From: Streptomyces sp. Ru72
GTDB lineage: Bacteria > Actinomycetota > Actinomycetes > Streptomycetales > Streptomycetaceae
Length of the DNA: 45,719 bases
Assembly: GCF_002920635.1 (NCBI RefSeq)
Contig: NZ_PQSR01000064.1
Span: 1 to 45,719 of the forward strand
Direction of reading: 5' to 3'
Each line of letters begins with the position of its first letter. Within the stretch, counting starts at the first letter, position 1. A program made the position numbers and the translations under genes. The notes beneath the pieces were generated by a model that was given only the letters and a program-made list of their open reading frames with translations, ran no database searches and was not told the origin of the DNA. Below are positions 23,500 to 32,634 of this stretch, piece by piece.

Positions 23500-24413
23500 C
23501 CGCGGCACAGCTCCTTCGCGGTCAGATCGGTCATCTCGGCCCTGGTGAAGCCGAACGGGCGCAGGATCCGGAAGAGTTCGCCGCTTGCCTTCAACTTCCT
23601 CAGCTCGGCGTTGAAGGCGTCCCGCAGGCGGGTCTCGGTGGGCCGGAACGCGAAGGCGCCGCCGTCGACGTGCGGTCTGCCCTTCACCAGGGGCTTGAAG
23701 GGCTCGGTGGCCTCCGCCCTGCTCGAGTTCCTGACGACCTGGCGGACGGTCAGCGCGGTCGCGGTGAACGCGTCGACACGTCCGGCCTCCACGGCGTTGA
23801 GCCCGGCGACCTGGTCGGTGACGAGCAGCAGGTCGCTCTGCTTGTACCCGGCCTCGACGGCGTACTGGATCTGCGCGTTCCCGGTGCCGGTGGCCAGTTT
23901 CGCCTTCTTCGCGACGACGTCCCCGTAGGTGTGCAGGCCCTTGGGATTGCCCTTGCGTACGACGAAGGCGTCGAGCATCTGGTAGTCGGGGTCGGCGAAG
24001 ATGACCTGCTGGCAGCGCTCCGGGGTCACGTACATCCCGGCGGAGACCACGTCGAACTGCTGGGAGTTCAGACCGGGGATCAGCGAGCCGAACTCGGTCG
24101 GCACGGGCTGCACCCGGTCGACGCCGAGCCGTTTGAAGATGACCCTCGCCAGCTCGGGGGCCTCACCGGTGAGACGGCCGTTCTTGTCGATGTAGCCGAA
24201 CGGGATCTCGCCGGCGATGCCGAGGCGGACGACGCCCTGGGCCCGAAGCCGGCTGAGCAGGTCGCCGCCCGGCGTGCTCGACGCCGCCGCGACACGGCTG
24301 CAGCCGGCCGCGCCCAGCGCGCCGAACGCGGCGACACCGGCGAGCAGCGACCGGCGGGTGGTTCCGGGTTGCCCCGGGTCGTACGTCCGTGCATTCGTCC
24401 GTGGGGGAGCCAT
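23496..24413 (-). CDS. ehuB: Extracellular solute-binding lipoprotein (EhuB-like)
   Basis: About 305 aa, the binding protein of the importer (SBP family 3). The leader has twin arginines (TTRRSLLAGVAAFGALGAAGC), combining a Tat-like motif and a lipobox, so it is probably a Tat-exported lipoprotein. The mature part opens GGDLLSRLRAQGVVRLGIAGEIPFGYIDKNGRLTGEAPELARVI, which strongly resembles EhuB (ectoine/hydroxyectoine) proteins; NSQQFDVVSAGMYVTPERC is the typical SBP_bac_3 region. ATG 24413 is chosen; ATG 24437 is possible and neither has a good ribosome-binding site. It is first gene of the operon, with a dehydrogenase remnant just upstream. Confidence 0.87.
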   Translation of the reverse strand: MAPPRTNARTYDPGQPGTTRRSLLAGVAAFGALGAAGCSRVAAASSTPGGDLLSRLRAQGVVRLGIAGEIPFGYIDKNGRLTGEAPELARVIFKRLGVDRVQPVPTEFGSLIPGLNSQQFDVVSAGMYVTPERCQQVIFADPDYQMLDAFVVRKGNPKGLHTYGDVVAKKAKLATGTGNAQIQYAVEAGYKQSDLLLVTDQVAGLNAVEAGRVDAFTATALTVRQVVRNSSRAEATEPFKPLVKGRPHVDGGAFAFRPTETRLRDAFNAELRKLKASGELFRILRPFGFTRAEMTDLTAKELCRG

Positions 24414-24548
24414 GGGCGCGCGGCTACCCGGGACCATGCGATGTATTCAGGCCAGTTCCGGCCCCGATCGTCCTCGGCGGACCGTACCGGAGGCCGCCGT
24501 TTCGTTCGGCCCGTGCGTTGACCAGCGGGGACAGCGGCCGGAGGGCGG

Positions 24549-24806
24549 CTCCGTGGCCGGGAACGCATCCCCGTTTCCTGTCCACCACGTTCACCAGCGG
24601 TTCACCCGCGGACCGGCGTTCGTACAGCGCCAGGAACTGGGCGCCGAGCTCGTCCTGACGGCCGACCCGTGTCACCGCTCATGCGCGGGGACACCAGCAG
24701 GTCCCAGGTGCGCGGCAGGTCCTTGGCCAGGGCGAGGACGAGCCCGGCCACGTACTCGGCGGCCGGCTGCTCGAAGACGAAGAGCGCGTTCGTCACCACC
24801 GCGCGT
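24549..24806 (-). pseudogene. Remnant of a D-2-hydroxyacid dehydrogenase
   Basis: Two adjacent pieces on the minus strand, in different frames, match separate parts of D-isomer-specific 2-hydroxyacid dehydrogenases. Positions 24806-24677 encode AAERAVVTNALFVFEQPAAEYV...LALAKDLPRTWDLL, the block before the NAD-binding domain. Positions 24660-24550 encode ELGAQFLALYERRSAGEPLVNVVDRKRG, the usual C-terminal end (GEPLxNVVD). The central Rossmann domain (roughly 180 residues) and the N-terminus are missing. This indicates an internal deletion plus frameshift. Related Streptomyces importer loci probably carry the intact gene at this place, which would make this a recent local loss. It leaves about 580 bp between ehuB and the next gene without a functional gene. 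Confidence 0.72.
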
Positions 24807-25019
24807 TCGGCGGCGGCCGGCAGCGGCCGACGGGGCGTCCGACGTGCGCGGATCGACCACGGCCGGACCACGGCACGGTGCCGTCTACACGACCGACCAG
24901 GTGATGAGGGGGACGGCTCCGCCTCACCTGGGTACCCGCGCCATGGGTCACCGGCAGGCTCTGCTCCACGCGGCGGCACACCGGGGACCCGTACCGCCGG
25001 ACGAACAGGAAGGTTGGGC

Positions 25020-25751
25020 ATGACCGCACTCGGATTCCTCTACCCGGGCCACTTCGCCGAGGACGACTATCCGCGCATCGAGCAGTTGCTGGCCGGCGAC
25101 ATCCGGGTGGATCTCGTGCACACCGACGTCGGCGAGGACGCGCACCGCGCCGATCGGCTCCGGGAGATGGGCTCGCCGCAGCGGCTCGCCTCGAGCGCCC
25201 AGGAGCTGCGGCTCACGGGCGCCGAGGCGGTGGTGTGGGCGTGCACCAGCGGCAGCTTCCTGCGCGGCTGGGAGGGCGCCCACGAGCAGGTGCGAACTCT
25301 CGCGCGTACCGCCGGGATGCCGGCGTCGTCCACGGCGTTCGGCTTCGTGCACGCCGTGCGGGAGATCGGGGCGCGGCGGCTTGCCGTCGCGGCGACGTAC
25401 CCGGACGACGTGGCTCAGGAGTTCGCCTCCTTCCTGCGGGCGGCCGGCGCGGAGGTGGTCGCGGTCCACGCCGCGGACGCCGGAGCGGCGGCGCGGGTGG
25501 CCGCGTGGGGCGCCGATGAGGTCCTGGCGCTGGCCCGCGCGGGCGACCACGCCGACGCGGACGCGGTCCTGATCCCGGACACCGCCCTCCACACGGCCGC
25601 GCACCTGACGGCCCTGGAGAAGGACCTGGCCAAGCCGGTCCTCACCGCGAACCAGGTCACGGTGTGGGAGGCGCTGCGCCTGGTGGACCGCCGGGTGAAC
25701 GCGCCGAGCCTGGGGACGCTGTTCACCAGGGAGCCGGTGGTGCAGGTGTAG
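25020..25751 (+). CDS. Asp/Glu racemase / maleate isomerase-like protein (EutA-like)
   Basis: 243-aa enzyme of the Asp/Glu racemase superfamily, in the maleate cis-trans isomerase / arylmalonate decarboxylase / EutA branch. The N-terminal catalytic Cys is Cys75 in VVWACTSGSF. The second catalytic Cys expected in racemases and maleate isomerases is absent: the matching C-terminal segment reads LIPDTALHTA, and Cys75 is the only cysteine in the protein. AGGAAGG precedes the ATG. Being divergent from an Ehu-type importer fits ectoine-utilisation clusters, where eutA often neighbours ehu genes, but none of the other eut/doe catabolic genes is present. Confidence 0.8.
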   Translation: MTALGFLYPGHFAEDDYPRIEQLLAGDIRVDLVHTDVGEDAHRADRLREMGSPQRLASSAQELRLTGAEAVVWACTSGSFLRGWEGAHEQVRTLARTAGMPASSTAFGFVHAVREIGARRLAVAATYPDDVAQEFASFLRAAGAEVVAVHAADAGAAARVAAWGADEVLALARAGDHADADAVLIPDTALHTAAHLTALEKDLAKPVLTANQVTVWEALRLVDRRVNAPSLGTLFTREPVVQV

Positions 25752-25883
25752 GGGATCTCGGCTGCCGGGGTCTTTGGGGTGGGGTCTCCGGCGCCGAGAG
25801 CTCCCGGGGCGTTGCGGGAATAACCGGGGACCATCTCCTGTTAGAGGCACGAGAGACGCGACGCTCACGCAGGAGGCAGAGCA

Positions 25884-26969
<1,086 letters not shown>

Positions 26970-27023
26970 GTCACCCGGCGTCGGGGGTGCCGTCCCCGAA
27001 GCAGGAGGGACCCCCGGCCAGGC

Positions 27024-29048
27024 TCACTTGCGGCACCCTTCTCCTTCGACCAGCTCCGAGATCCGGTCCGGCGGCACCGGGCGTGAGTACAGCCAGCCCT
27101 GCCCGGTGTCGCAGCCGATGCGGCGCAGGCGGGTGGCCTGGGCCGAGGTCTCCACGCACTCCGCGGTGACCGTCAGGCCCAGCCGGTGGGCGAGCTGGAT
27201 CATGGCTTCCACGATGACCTCGTCGGCCGGGTTCGGATGCGCGTCCGTGCCCTCGTACTGGAAACCCCGGACGAACGACCCGTCCAGCTTCAGCACGGAC
27301 ACCGGCAGCCGGCTGAGGTAGGCGAGGTTGGAGTATCCGGTGCCGAAGTCGTCGATCGCGATGCGCACCCCCATCTCGCTGAGTGCCTGGAGCGCCTGGA
27401 GCGGACGGCCGGCCGAACCCATGACCGCGGACTCGGTCAGCTCCAACTGGAGCAGGTGCGGGGCGAGTCCGGTCTCCGCCAAGGTCTCCGCCACGTCCGC
27501 CACCAGGTCCGAGTCCCAGACCTGACGCACCGCCACGTTCACGCTGACGAAGAGCGGCGGCTCTTCCGGGCGTTCCAGCTGCCAGCGGCGTGCCTGCCGG
27601 CAGGCCGTCTTCAGTGCCCAGCGCCCGAGCTGGACGATCGAACCGTCCTCTTCGGCCAGTCCGATGAACCGATTCGGCGTCAAGGTGCCGAACTGAGGGT
27701 GATGCCAGCGCACCAGCGCCTCCACCCCGCGCACCCGTCCGTCCTCCATGCCGACCAACGGCTGGTACTCCAGGGCGAATTCACCCCGCTCGATGGCCGG
27801 TCGCAGCCCCGAGGACAGTGCCTGGCGGGTCATCCGGTGGGCGTTGCGCTCCGGGTCGAACAGCGTCCAGCGGGCCTTGCCGTCGGCCTTCGCCCAGTAC
27901 AGCGTCGTATCGGCCGCCTGCATCAGACCGGTCGCACTCGTGCCGGCCGCGTGCCGCTCGACGACGCCGATGGACGCCGACACCGACAGCCGCTGCCCGG
28001 ACAGGTCGAATGGCTCCTGGATCGCCTTGAGCACCGACTCGGCCAGTTCGGCCAGTTGCTCGGTGCCCGTGGAGTCCTCGACCAGGAGCGCGAACTCGTC
28101 GCCACCCAGCCGGGCCACCAGGGGAGTGGTGGGCCGCCCGTGGCCCGCCTCGTCCGCGCAGTGGGTCAGGCGTTCCGCGACGGCCGCGAGCAGCCGGTCG
28201 CCGACGCGGTGGCCGAGGGTGTCGTTGACCGCCTTGAAGCCGTCGAGGTCGAGGTAGCACAGTCCGATCCGGCCGGTACCGCTCTCCTCGTACGTATCCG
28301 CCTCCAGCGCGGCCGACAGCCGTTCGAAGAACAGCGTCCGGTTGGGCAGCCTGGTCACCGGGTCGTGCATCTGCAAGTGCCGCAGCCGGGCCTGGAGTTC
28401 GCGGCGGGCGCTGATGTCGGCGACGGAGAGGAGGACCGCCTTCTCGGCCTCGGGCAGCGGCGTGACGGTCACCTGGACCCACAGCGAGTGCCCGTCGGGG
28501 TGTTTGACGCGGCGCGTGCAGCGGAGTTTGGCCTGGCGTCCGCGCAGCACCTCGCGGTAGGCGTGCCAGGTACGGGCGTCCGAGGACAGGTCCAGCAGGT
28601 CGGCGGCGACCTTGCCGGCCAGTGCTTCCACATCGGTGCCGAGCAGTGAACCCATCGCCTCGTTGGCGGTGACGACCAGCCCCTCCCGGTCGACCACCGC
28701 CATGGCGAGCGGCGCGGCGGTGAACGCGGCGCCGAAGGAGACCGGTTGGGGCCCTGCGGCGGGGGTGAAGGGTGGCGTGTCGACGGCGGGGGTGAGGGGT
28801 GGCGCCTCGACCGACGGGGTGAGGGACGGCGTGTCGACCGCCGGGGTGAGGGGCGGCGTGTCGACGGACATGGCGAAGGACGGCGCGTCGACGGGCGGGG
28901 TCAGGAGTCCGTCTTCGGAGGTGAGGGGTGGGTCGTCGGAAAGGGGTGATGGCTGGGACGTACCGGATGACGTGGTGTCGTAACTGTGTGTGATGGCCGG
29001 GCCGACGAGGTCTGCCGCGGGCGCCGGCCCATCGGACGTTCCGCTCAC
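27024..29048 (-). CDS. cdgA: CdgA, PAS-GGDEF-EAL c-di-GMP enzyme
   Basis: About 674 aa. A low-complexity N-terminus with five TP-x-PSVDTPPLTPAV-like repeats (about 45-105) precedes a PAS domain (about 108-225), a GGDEF domain with intact LGGDEF (near residue 315) and an EAL domain with VEALVRWHHP (near 443) and AIDDFGTGYSN. Both catalytic motifs look active; no RxxD inhibitory site precedes GGDEF. No membrane segments, so cytoplasmic. The order of domains and the location near cslA match CdgA (SCO2817) of S. coelicolor, a BldD target that affects development. GTG 29048 is chosen because GGAG lies 6 nt upstream; a TTG at 29117 has no such site. Confidence 0.85.
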   Translation of the reverse strand: MSGTSDGPAPAADLVGPAITHSYDTTSSGTSQPSPLSDDPPLTSEDGLLTPPVDAPSFAMSVDTPPLTPAVDTPSLTPSVEAPPLTPAVDTPPFTPAAGPQPVSFGAAFTAAPLAMAVVDREGLVVTANEAMGSLLGTDVEALAGKVAADLLDLSSDARTWHAYREVLRGRQAKLRCTRRVKHPDGHSLWVQVTVTPLPEAEKAVLLSVADISARRELQARLRHLQMHDPVTRLPNRTLFFERLSAALEADTYEESGTGRIGLCYLDLDGFKAVNDTLGHRVGDRLLAAVAERLTHCADEAGHGRPTTPLVARLGGDEFALLVEDSTGTEQLAELAESVLKAIQEPFDLSGQRLSVSASIGVVERHAAGTSATGLMQAADTTLYWAKADGKARWTLFDPERNAHRMTRQALSSGLRPAIERGEFALEYQPLVGMEDGRVRGVEALVRWHHPQFGTLTPNRFIGLAEEDGSIVQLGRWALKTACRQARRWQLERPEEPPLFVSVNVAVRQVWDSDLVADVAETLAETGLAPHLLQLELTESAVMGSAGRPLQALQALSEMGVRIAIDDFGTGYSNLAYLSRLPVSVLKLDGSFVRGFQYEGTDAHPNPADEVIVEAMIQLAHRLGLTVTAECVETSAQATRLRRIGCDTGQGWLYSRPVPPDRISELVEGEGCRK

Positions 29049-29161
29049 CGCTCGCTCCCGCAGTGCACTCGTTCTTCGTACGGATCTCTTGGGTCTCGTC
29101 GGGGTCGACGGCCGCAAGGCGGGCGGCCGTACAAGCCGTGTTCGTGCAGGAAAGTGTGCCG

Positions 29162-29190
29162 ATCATAGAGGCTGGCCCAAAGGCCTTCCA
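29162..29190 (-). promoter_or_regulatory. Candidate cdgA promoter
   Basis: On the minus strand TGGAAG (29190-29185) and TATGAT (29167-29162) are 17 bp apart. Transcription would start near 29155 and give a leader of about 107 nt. The rest of the 460-bp cdgA/metalloprotease gap shows no gene. Confidence 0.5.
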
Positions 29191-29512
29191 GCCGATGTGC
29201 AGTGTCCCGCGGCGAGCACGTGTTCTGACAGATCGTTTCTGCCCGTGCCGGAGCCCGGTCCATCAGGCCGCCCGTGGTTGTGACGTTCCGTGAGTACTGG
29301 GGGCGTCGGCGCACGTCGGCCGCCCCCCTGGCGCTCGTGCGCCGTCGTGCGCTACCGCCCCGCACTGCCCCTCCCGTGCCCGTCGCGGTTCCTTCTTGGG
29401 CCATCCCCTGACCGATGGCCTCTCACCCTTCCGGGGCAGACAAACAGGACGTAGTCATACAAATAAGACCAGGCTGGGAGTGGAGTTCCGAGAACCGCAC
29501 CCGGAGGTCGAC

Positions 29513-30850
29513 GTGCCGCGTCCGCTCCCCTTCACGGGGCTCACCCGCGAGACCCTGAAGGGGATCGCCTGGGGCGCGTCGCCCGTCCTGCGCAGCGGCA
29601 CGGCCCTCGCCACGTCGATGACCGCGCTGGTCGCGACCTCGCTCGTGACGGGTCCCGCACTCGCCGAACCGCTGGCCGCGGCCTGCCAGATCGCGCGTAG
29701 CCGGGCGCACCACTCCGAGGGCGTCGACACCTGGAACGCCGCCTACACGCGCCCCACCCGCGCGCTGGACGCGGTCCTGGTCTTCCTGTCCTTCCCGGAC
29801 GCGACGCCGGCGACCACGCCGGCCGAGCTGACCGGCGACTACTTCCCGGACACCAGCCGCTTCTTCGAACGCGCGTCCTACGGCCGGTTCGCGCTGCGCC
29901 CCCATCCGGTGGACCACTGGATCCGGATGCCGCACCCGTCCACCTCCTACGCCATACGGCGCGACTGGAGCGTCGAGAGCCGGGCCGCCTATCTGCGCGA
30001 CGCGCTCGCCGCGGCGGACAAGGACGTCGACTTCTCCCGGTACGACATCGTGTACCTCGTGGCCGACCCGGACGCGCCCGGTGTCGACTCGGACGCCACG
30101 AAGGTGGTGAACCTGGACACCCCGCTGCGGGCCGACGGCAGGGACATCCGCCGCGTGGTCACGGTCTTCGAGAAGCACCCGCCGGACCAACTCGTCCTCG
30201 CCCATGAGACAGGCCATGTGTTCGACCTGCCCGACCTCTACCACCGTCCGACCGACGGCAAGGGGGACTGGGACACCTACGTGGGCGACTGGGACCTCAT
30301 GGGGAGCCAGTTCGGACTGGCCCCGGATCTCTTCGCCTGGCACAAGTGGAAGCTGGGGTGGCTGGACGAGAGCCAGGTGGTGTGCGTACGGGCTCCGGGC
30401 AGCACGCGGCTGACACTGGAGCCGGTGGCTGCGGGACCGACCGGGGTGCCGCAGGTGCCGGTGAGCGCGGGTGCGGCGGGGGCGCCGGCGCGAGGGGTGG
30501 AGGCGTTCGGGTCGGGGCACGGCACCAAGCTGGCGGTGGTCCGGACGGGGGCCGACAGTGTGCTGGCCATCGAGGCGCGCGGTGCGGTGGGCAACGACAG
30601 CGCGGCCTGCACCCAGGGGGTCCTCGTCTACCGGGTGCGCGGCGGGACGGAGTCCGGGGGCGGGCCGGTGGAGGTCCTGGACGCCCACCCGCACAGCTCG
30701 GCCTGTGCCGGCACGTCGGTGTACCCGCCCCTGGCGGACGCGCCGATCCGGGAGGGCGAGACCTTCACGGTGCCGGGGGAGGGGGTGCGGGTGGAGGTGG
30801 AGGGGAGGACGGCTTCTGGGGAGTGGACTGTTCGGATCACGAAGGGGTGA
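29513..30850 (+). CDS. Secreted M6-like zinc metalloprotease
   Basis: 445-aa exported protease. A long leader (about 1-55, with hydrophobic TALATSMTALVATSLVTGPALA) precedes the catalytic domain. The zinc motif is HETGH (His231-Glu232-His235) in LAHETGHVFDLPDLYH, and GDWDLMGS downstream provides the M6-type Met-turn-like segment and the third ligand region. The ectodomain has an immune-inhibitor-A-like arrangement but lacks the long C-terminal domains, ending in a beta-rich region (to 445). GTG 29513 follows GGAGG with a 5-nt spacer, supporting it over upstream in-frame codons. Substrate unknown. It is divergent from cdgA. Confidence 0.87.
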   Translation: MPRPLPFTGLTRETLKGIAWGASPVLRSGTALATSMTALVATSLVTGPALAEPLAAACQIARSRAHHSEGVDTWNAAYTRPTRALDAVLVFLSFPDATPATTPAELTGDYFPDTSRFFERASYGRFALRPHPVDHWIRMPHPSTSYAIRRDWSVESRAAYLRDALAAADKDVDFSRYDIVYLVADPDAPGVDSDATKVVNLDTPLRADGRDIRRVVTVFEKHPPDQLVLAHETGHVFDLPDLYHRPTDGKGDWDTYVGDWDLMGSQFGLAPDLFAWHKWKLGWLDESQVVCVRAPGSTRLTLEPVAAGPTGVPQVPVSAGAAGAPARGVEAFGSGHGTKLAVVRTGADSVLAIEARGAVGNDSAACTQGVLVYRVRGGTESGGGPVEVLDAHPHSSACAGTSVYPPLADAPIREGETFTVPGEGVRVEVEGRTASGEWTVRITKG

Positions 30851-31166
30851 GGGGTGGGGATGAGTGCGTGGGTTGGGGGGCGGTGAGGGTGGCGAGGGTG
30901 CCCGGGGCTCGGGGCGCGATCGCGTCTCGCCTGCACGCCGGGTGGGTTCGGCGGCGTGCGGTCGGTGGGACGTGTCGCTCCTGAAGTGCAACAGAAGACG
31001 CAGATGTGCTGCACTTCGCCGCACAAGCAGGGCGCGGCCGCGTTTCGGGTTCGGACCCCGGGTGGGATACCCGGTGCCGTATCGCCGGACGGCGCCTGCG
31101 GCGGACCTGGATGGGGGTGTGGGTGGCGAAGCCCCCACAACGCGCGGCGAAGCCGCGCAGAAACGA

Positions 31167-31213
31167 CGATGGCGAGGCGTGTTCGCGCTTTCCGCGAACA
31201 CGCCTCGCCATCG
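31167..31213 (-). terminator. 21-bp perfect hairpin after the third tRNA-Lys
   Basis: Arms 31167-31187 and 31193-31213 pair perfectly around CTTTC. Relative to the first copy, one A-T pair is replaced by G-C on both sides, so the stem is preserved by compensatory change. Confidence 0.8.
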
Positions 31214-31219
31214 CCATCG

Positions 31220-31293
31220 TGCGCCGCCAGGGACTCGAACCCCGGACCCGCTGATTAAGAGTCAGCTGCTCTAACCAACTGAGCTAGCGGCGC
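31220..31293 (-). tRNA. tRNA-Lys (anticodon CTT), third copy
   Basis: 74-nt cloverleaf identical to the other two copies, anticodon CTT. Its 5' ten bases overlap the end of the upstream coding sequence, whose TAG stop is the TAG of the tRNA's GCGCCGCTAGC. The tRNA may therefore be cut from the same transcript; the promoter elements of copies one and two are absent here. Confidence 0.98.
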
Positions 31294-31892
31294 CTGCTGA
31301 CGTCGTAGACCTTAGCACCCTGGTCCGCGGGAGGAAAAATCGATATGCGTACGGGGTCGGAGGCCGCCGCGCGGGCGGCTCGGACGGCTGCCCAGAGGAT
31401 GATCTCCGGGCCGGGCAGCCAGGGCCGACGGGTGTCGGGGGCGACCAGCCAGCGGGAATCGAGCCTGGTGGCGGCGGGGTCGGCCGGGTGGACGGCGGGC
31501 ACCGTCACCGCGTCGCCGACCCCGTGGCACAACAGCGGCGGGATCTTGGGCGTACGGCCGCCCCACTCCTCCCAGTCGAGCAGCGCCGGCAGTCGCCGGG
31601 CCGTGCCGGGCGCCGTGAACAGCAGGGTGCGGCCCCTGTGGACGGCGACGGGCCCGGAGCCGGGACCCTCGTCCCAGAGCTGGTCGAGCATCCGCCGCCC
31701 GAAGATCGCGGGGGTGTTGACGACGTCGAACGCGGTGCCGCACGGCAGGACCACCGGGGCGGTGGGGCGATCCGCCCAGAGGGCCAGGGTGCTGCGCCGA
31801 TTCGTTCCCGCCGAGGCGAGCCAGGCGGCGCCCTCGGAGGTGACGCCGCAGACGTCGTGACAGGCTTCGATGGACGGGGTTCGACTGCTCAT
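31284..31892 (-). CDS. Bifunctional primase/polymerase-like conserved protein
   Basis: 202-aa protein resembling the small Streptomyces proteins annotated as bifunctional DNA primase/polymerase N-terminal-like (WLASAG...LWADRPTAPVVLPCGTAFDVVNTP, then GPVAVHRGRTLLFTAPG, and the C-terminal RWLVAPDTRRPWLPGPEIILWAAVRAARAA). No replication partners are nearby and I see no intact catalytic Asp/His set, so it is probably not a working primase. The start is ATG 31892 with only a weak GGCGGG site. The gene runs into tRNA-Lys and uses the tRNA's TAG as its stop codon. Confidence 0.72.
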   Translation of the reverse strand: MSSRTPSIEACHDVCGVTSEGAAWLASAGTNRRSTLALWADRPTAPVVLPCGTAFDVVNTPAIFGRRMLDQLWDEGPGSGPVAVHRGRTLLFTAPGTARRLPALLDWEEWGGRTPKIPPLLCHGVGDAVTVPAVHPADPAATRLDSRWLVAPDTRRPWLPGPEIILWAAVRAARAAASDPVRISIFPPADQGAKVYDVSRRR

Positions 31893-32037
31893 GGCAGTCA
31901 GGTCTACCCGCCGTGAGCAGTCGATCCCGGTGGGTTGCGGAAAACGGGGACAGAAGGGGGCGAGAGGGGGTAGGGTGCGGCCCGGCATATGCCGCATGAT
32001 CATTCGATGTCATCGGCGCTGCGAGGCGCCGGGATGG

Positions 32038-32403
32038 TCAGCCGAGGCTTTCCGGTCCGTTCGAGTCGACACCGCGGAGCAGATCCCGCCCGAACTCCAC
32101 CATCTTCTTGGCGTAGTCCTCGGTCCACTCCGCCCGCTCGGCGATCGCCGCCGGCGTCAGCCGGTCGAAGCGGCGCGGGTCGGCGAGCTGGGCCGCGGCG
32201 ATCGCCTGGTACTCCACCGCCCGGTCCGTGGCCGCGCGAAACGCCTGTGTCAGCTCCGTGGCCCGCGCCAGCAGCGCCCGCGGGTCGTCGATCGACTCCA
32301 GGTCGAAGAAGTGTTCCGGGTCGGAGGCCGCCTCCGCGGGCTCGAAGAGCAAGGGCGCGGGGCGTAGCCGCGGCTCGTTCCGACGCGGCGTGGGCTCCGC
32401 CAT
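32038..32403 (-). CDS. Conserved small hypothetical protein
   Basis: 121 aa, no signal or membrane segment. The first 30 residues are proline/arginine-rich; the rest is predicted helical and acidic, with DPEHFFDLESIDDPRALLARATELTQAFRAATDRAVEYQAIAAAQLADP and a C-terminal AAIAERAEWTEDYAKKMVEFGRDLL. The ATG at 32403 has a strong AGGAGGA 6 nt upstream. Not recognised as a named family. It lies between the helicase gene and the primase-like gene on the same strand but separated from both by more than 140 bp. Confidence 0.8.
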   Translation of the reverse strand: MAEPTPRRNEPRLRPAPLLFEPAEAASDPEHFFDLESIDDPRALLARATELTQAFRAATDRAVEYQAIAAAQLADPRRFDRLTPAAIAERAEWTEDYAKKMVEFGRDLLRGVDSNGPESLG

Positions 32404-32634
32404 GTCTTGTCCTCCTCGTACGGTCGGGTGGCGCCCTTTTCGGGTGGGCCACCGTCCATTGTCGCGCGCCGACGCAAGGGCGCCGGGATGTGGGCGGGGC
32501 ACGGCGCCGCGCGCTCTCCCGCCGCACGCCCCCGCCCTTCGGGTCTCAAGGCCACCGGCGCCCGCGATGTTCCCGGCAGTCCGGTGCCCGCCGGTCCCGC
32601 GATGTCCGGGCCCCCGGCCCGCGACGTTCCCAGG

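Larger units (their letters stand above)
31113..31293 (-). repeat. 181-bp direct repeat, copy B (tRNA-Lys plus 3' hairpins)
   Basis: Second copy of the block described at 15900-16080, same orientation, 15.2 kb away. The match starts at the GGGGGTGTGGG stretch and continues through the tRNA; the trinucleotide-level similarity extends 8 nt further as CTGCTGAC. Confidence 0.9.

Noticed and set aside
24602..25021. A 139-aa intact minus-strand gene over the dehydrogenase remnant
   Set aside because: Only residues about 72-115 resemble a known protein; the rest is shadow composition, so a remnant is the better reading.
32404..32634. Possible small gene between the helicase and the 121-aa protein
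   Set aside because: Only proline/arginine-rich frames without starts or ribosome-binding sites.
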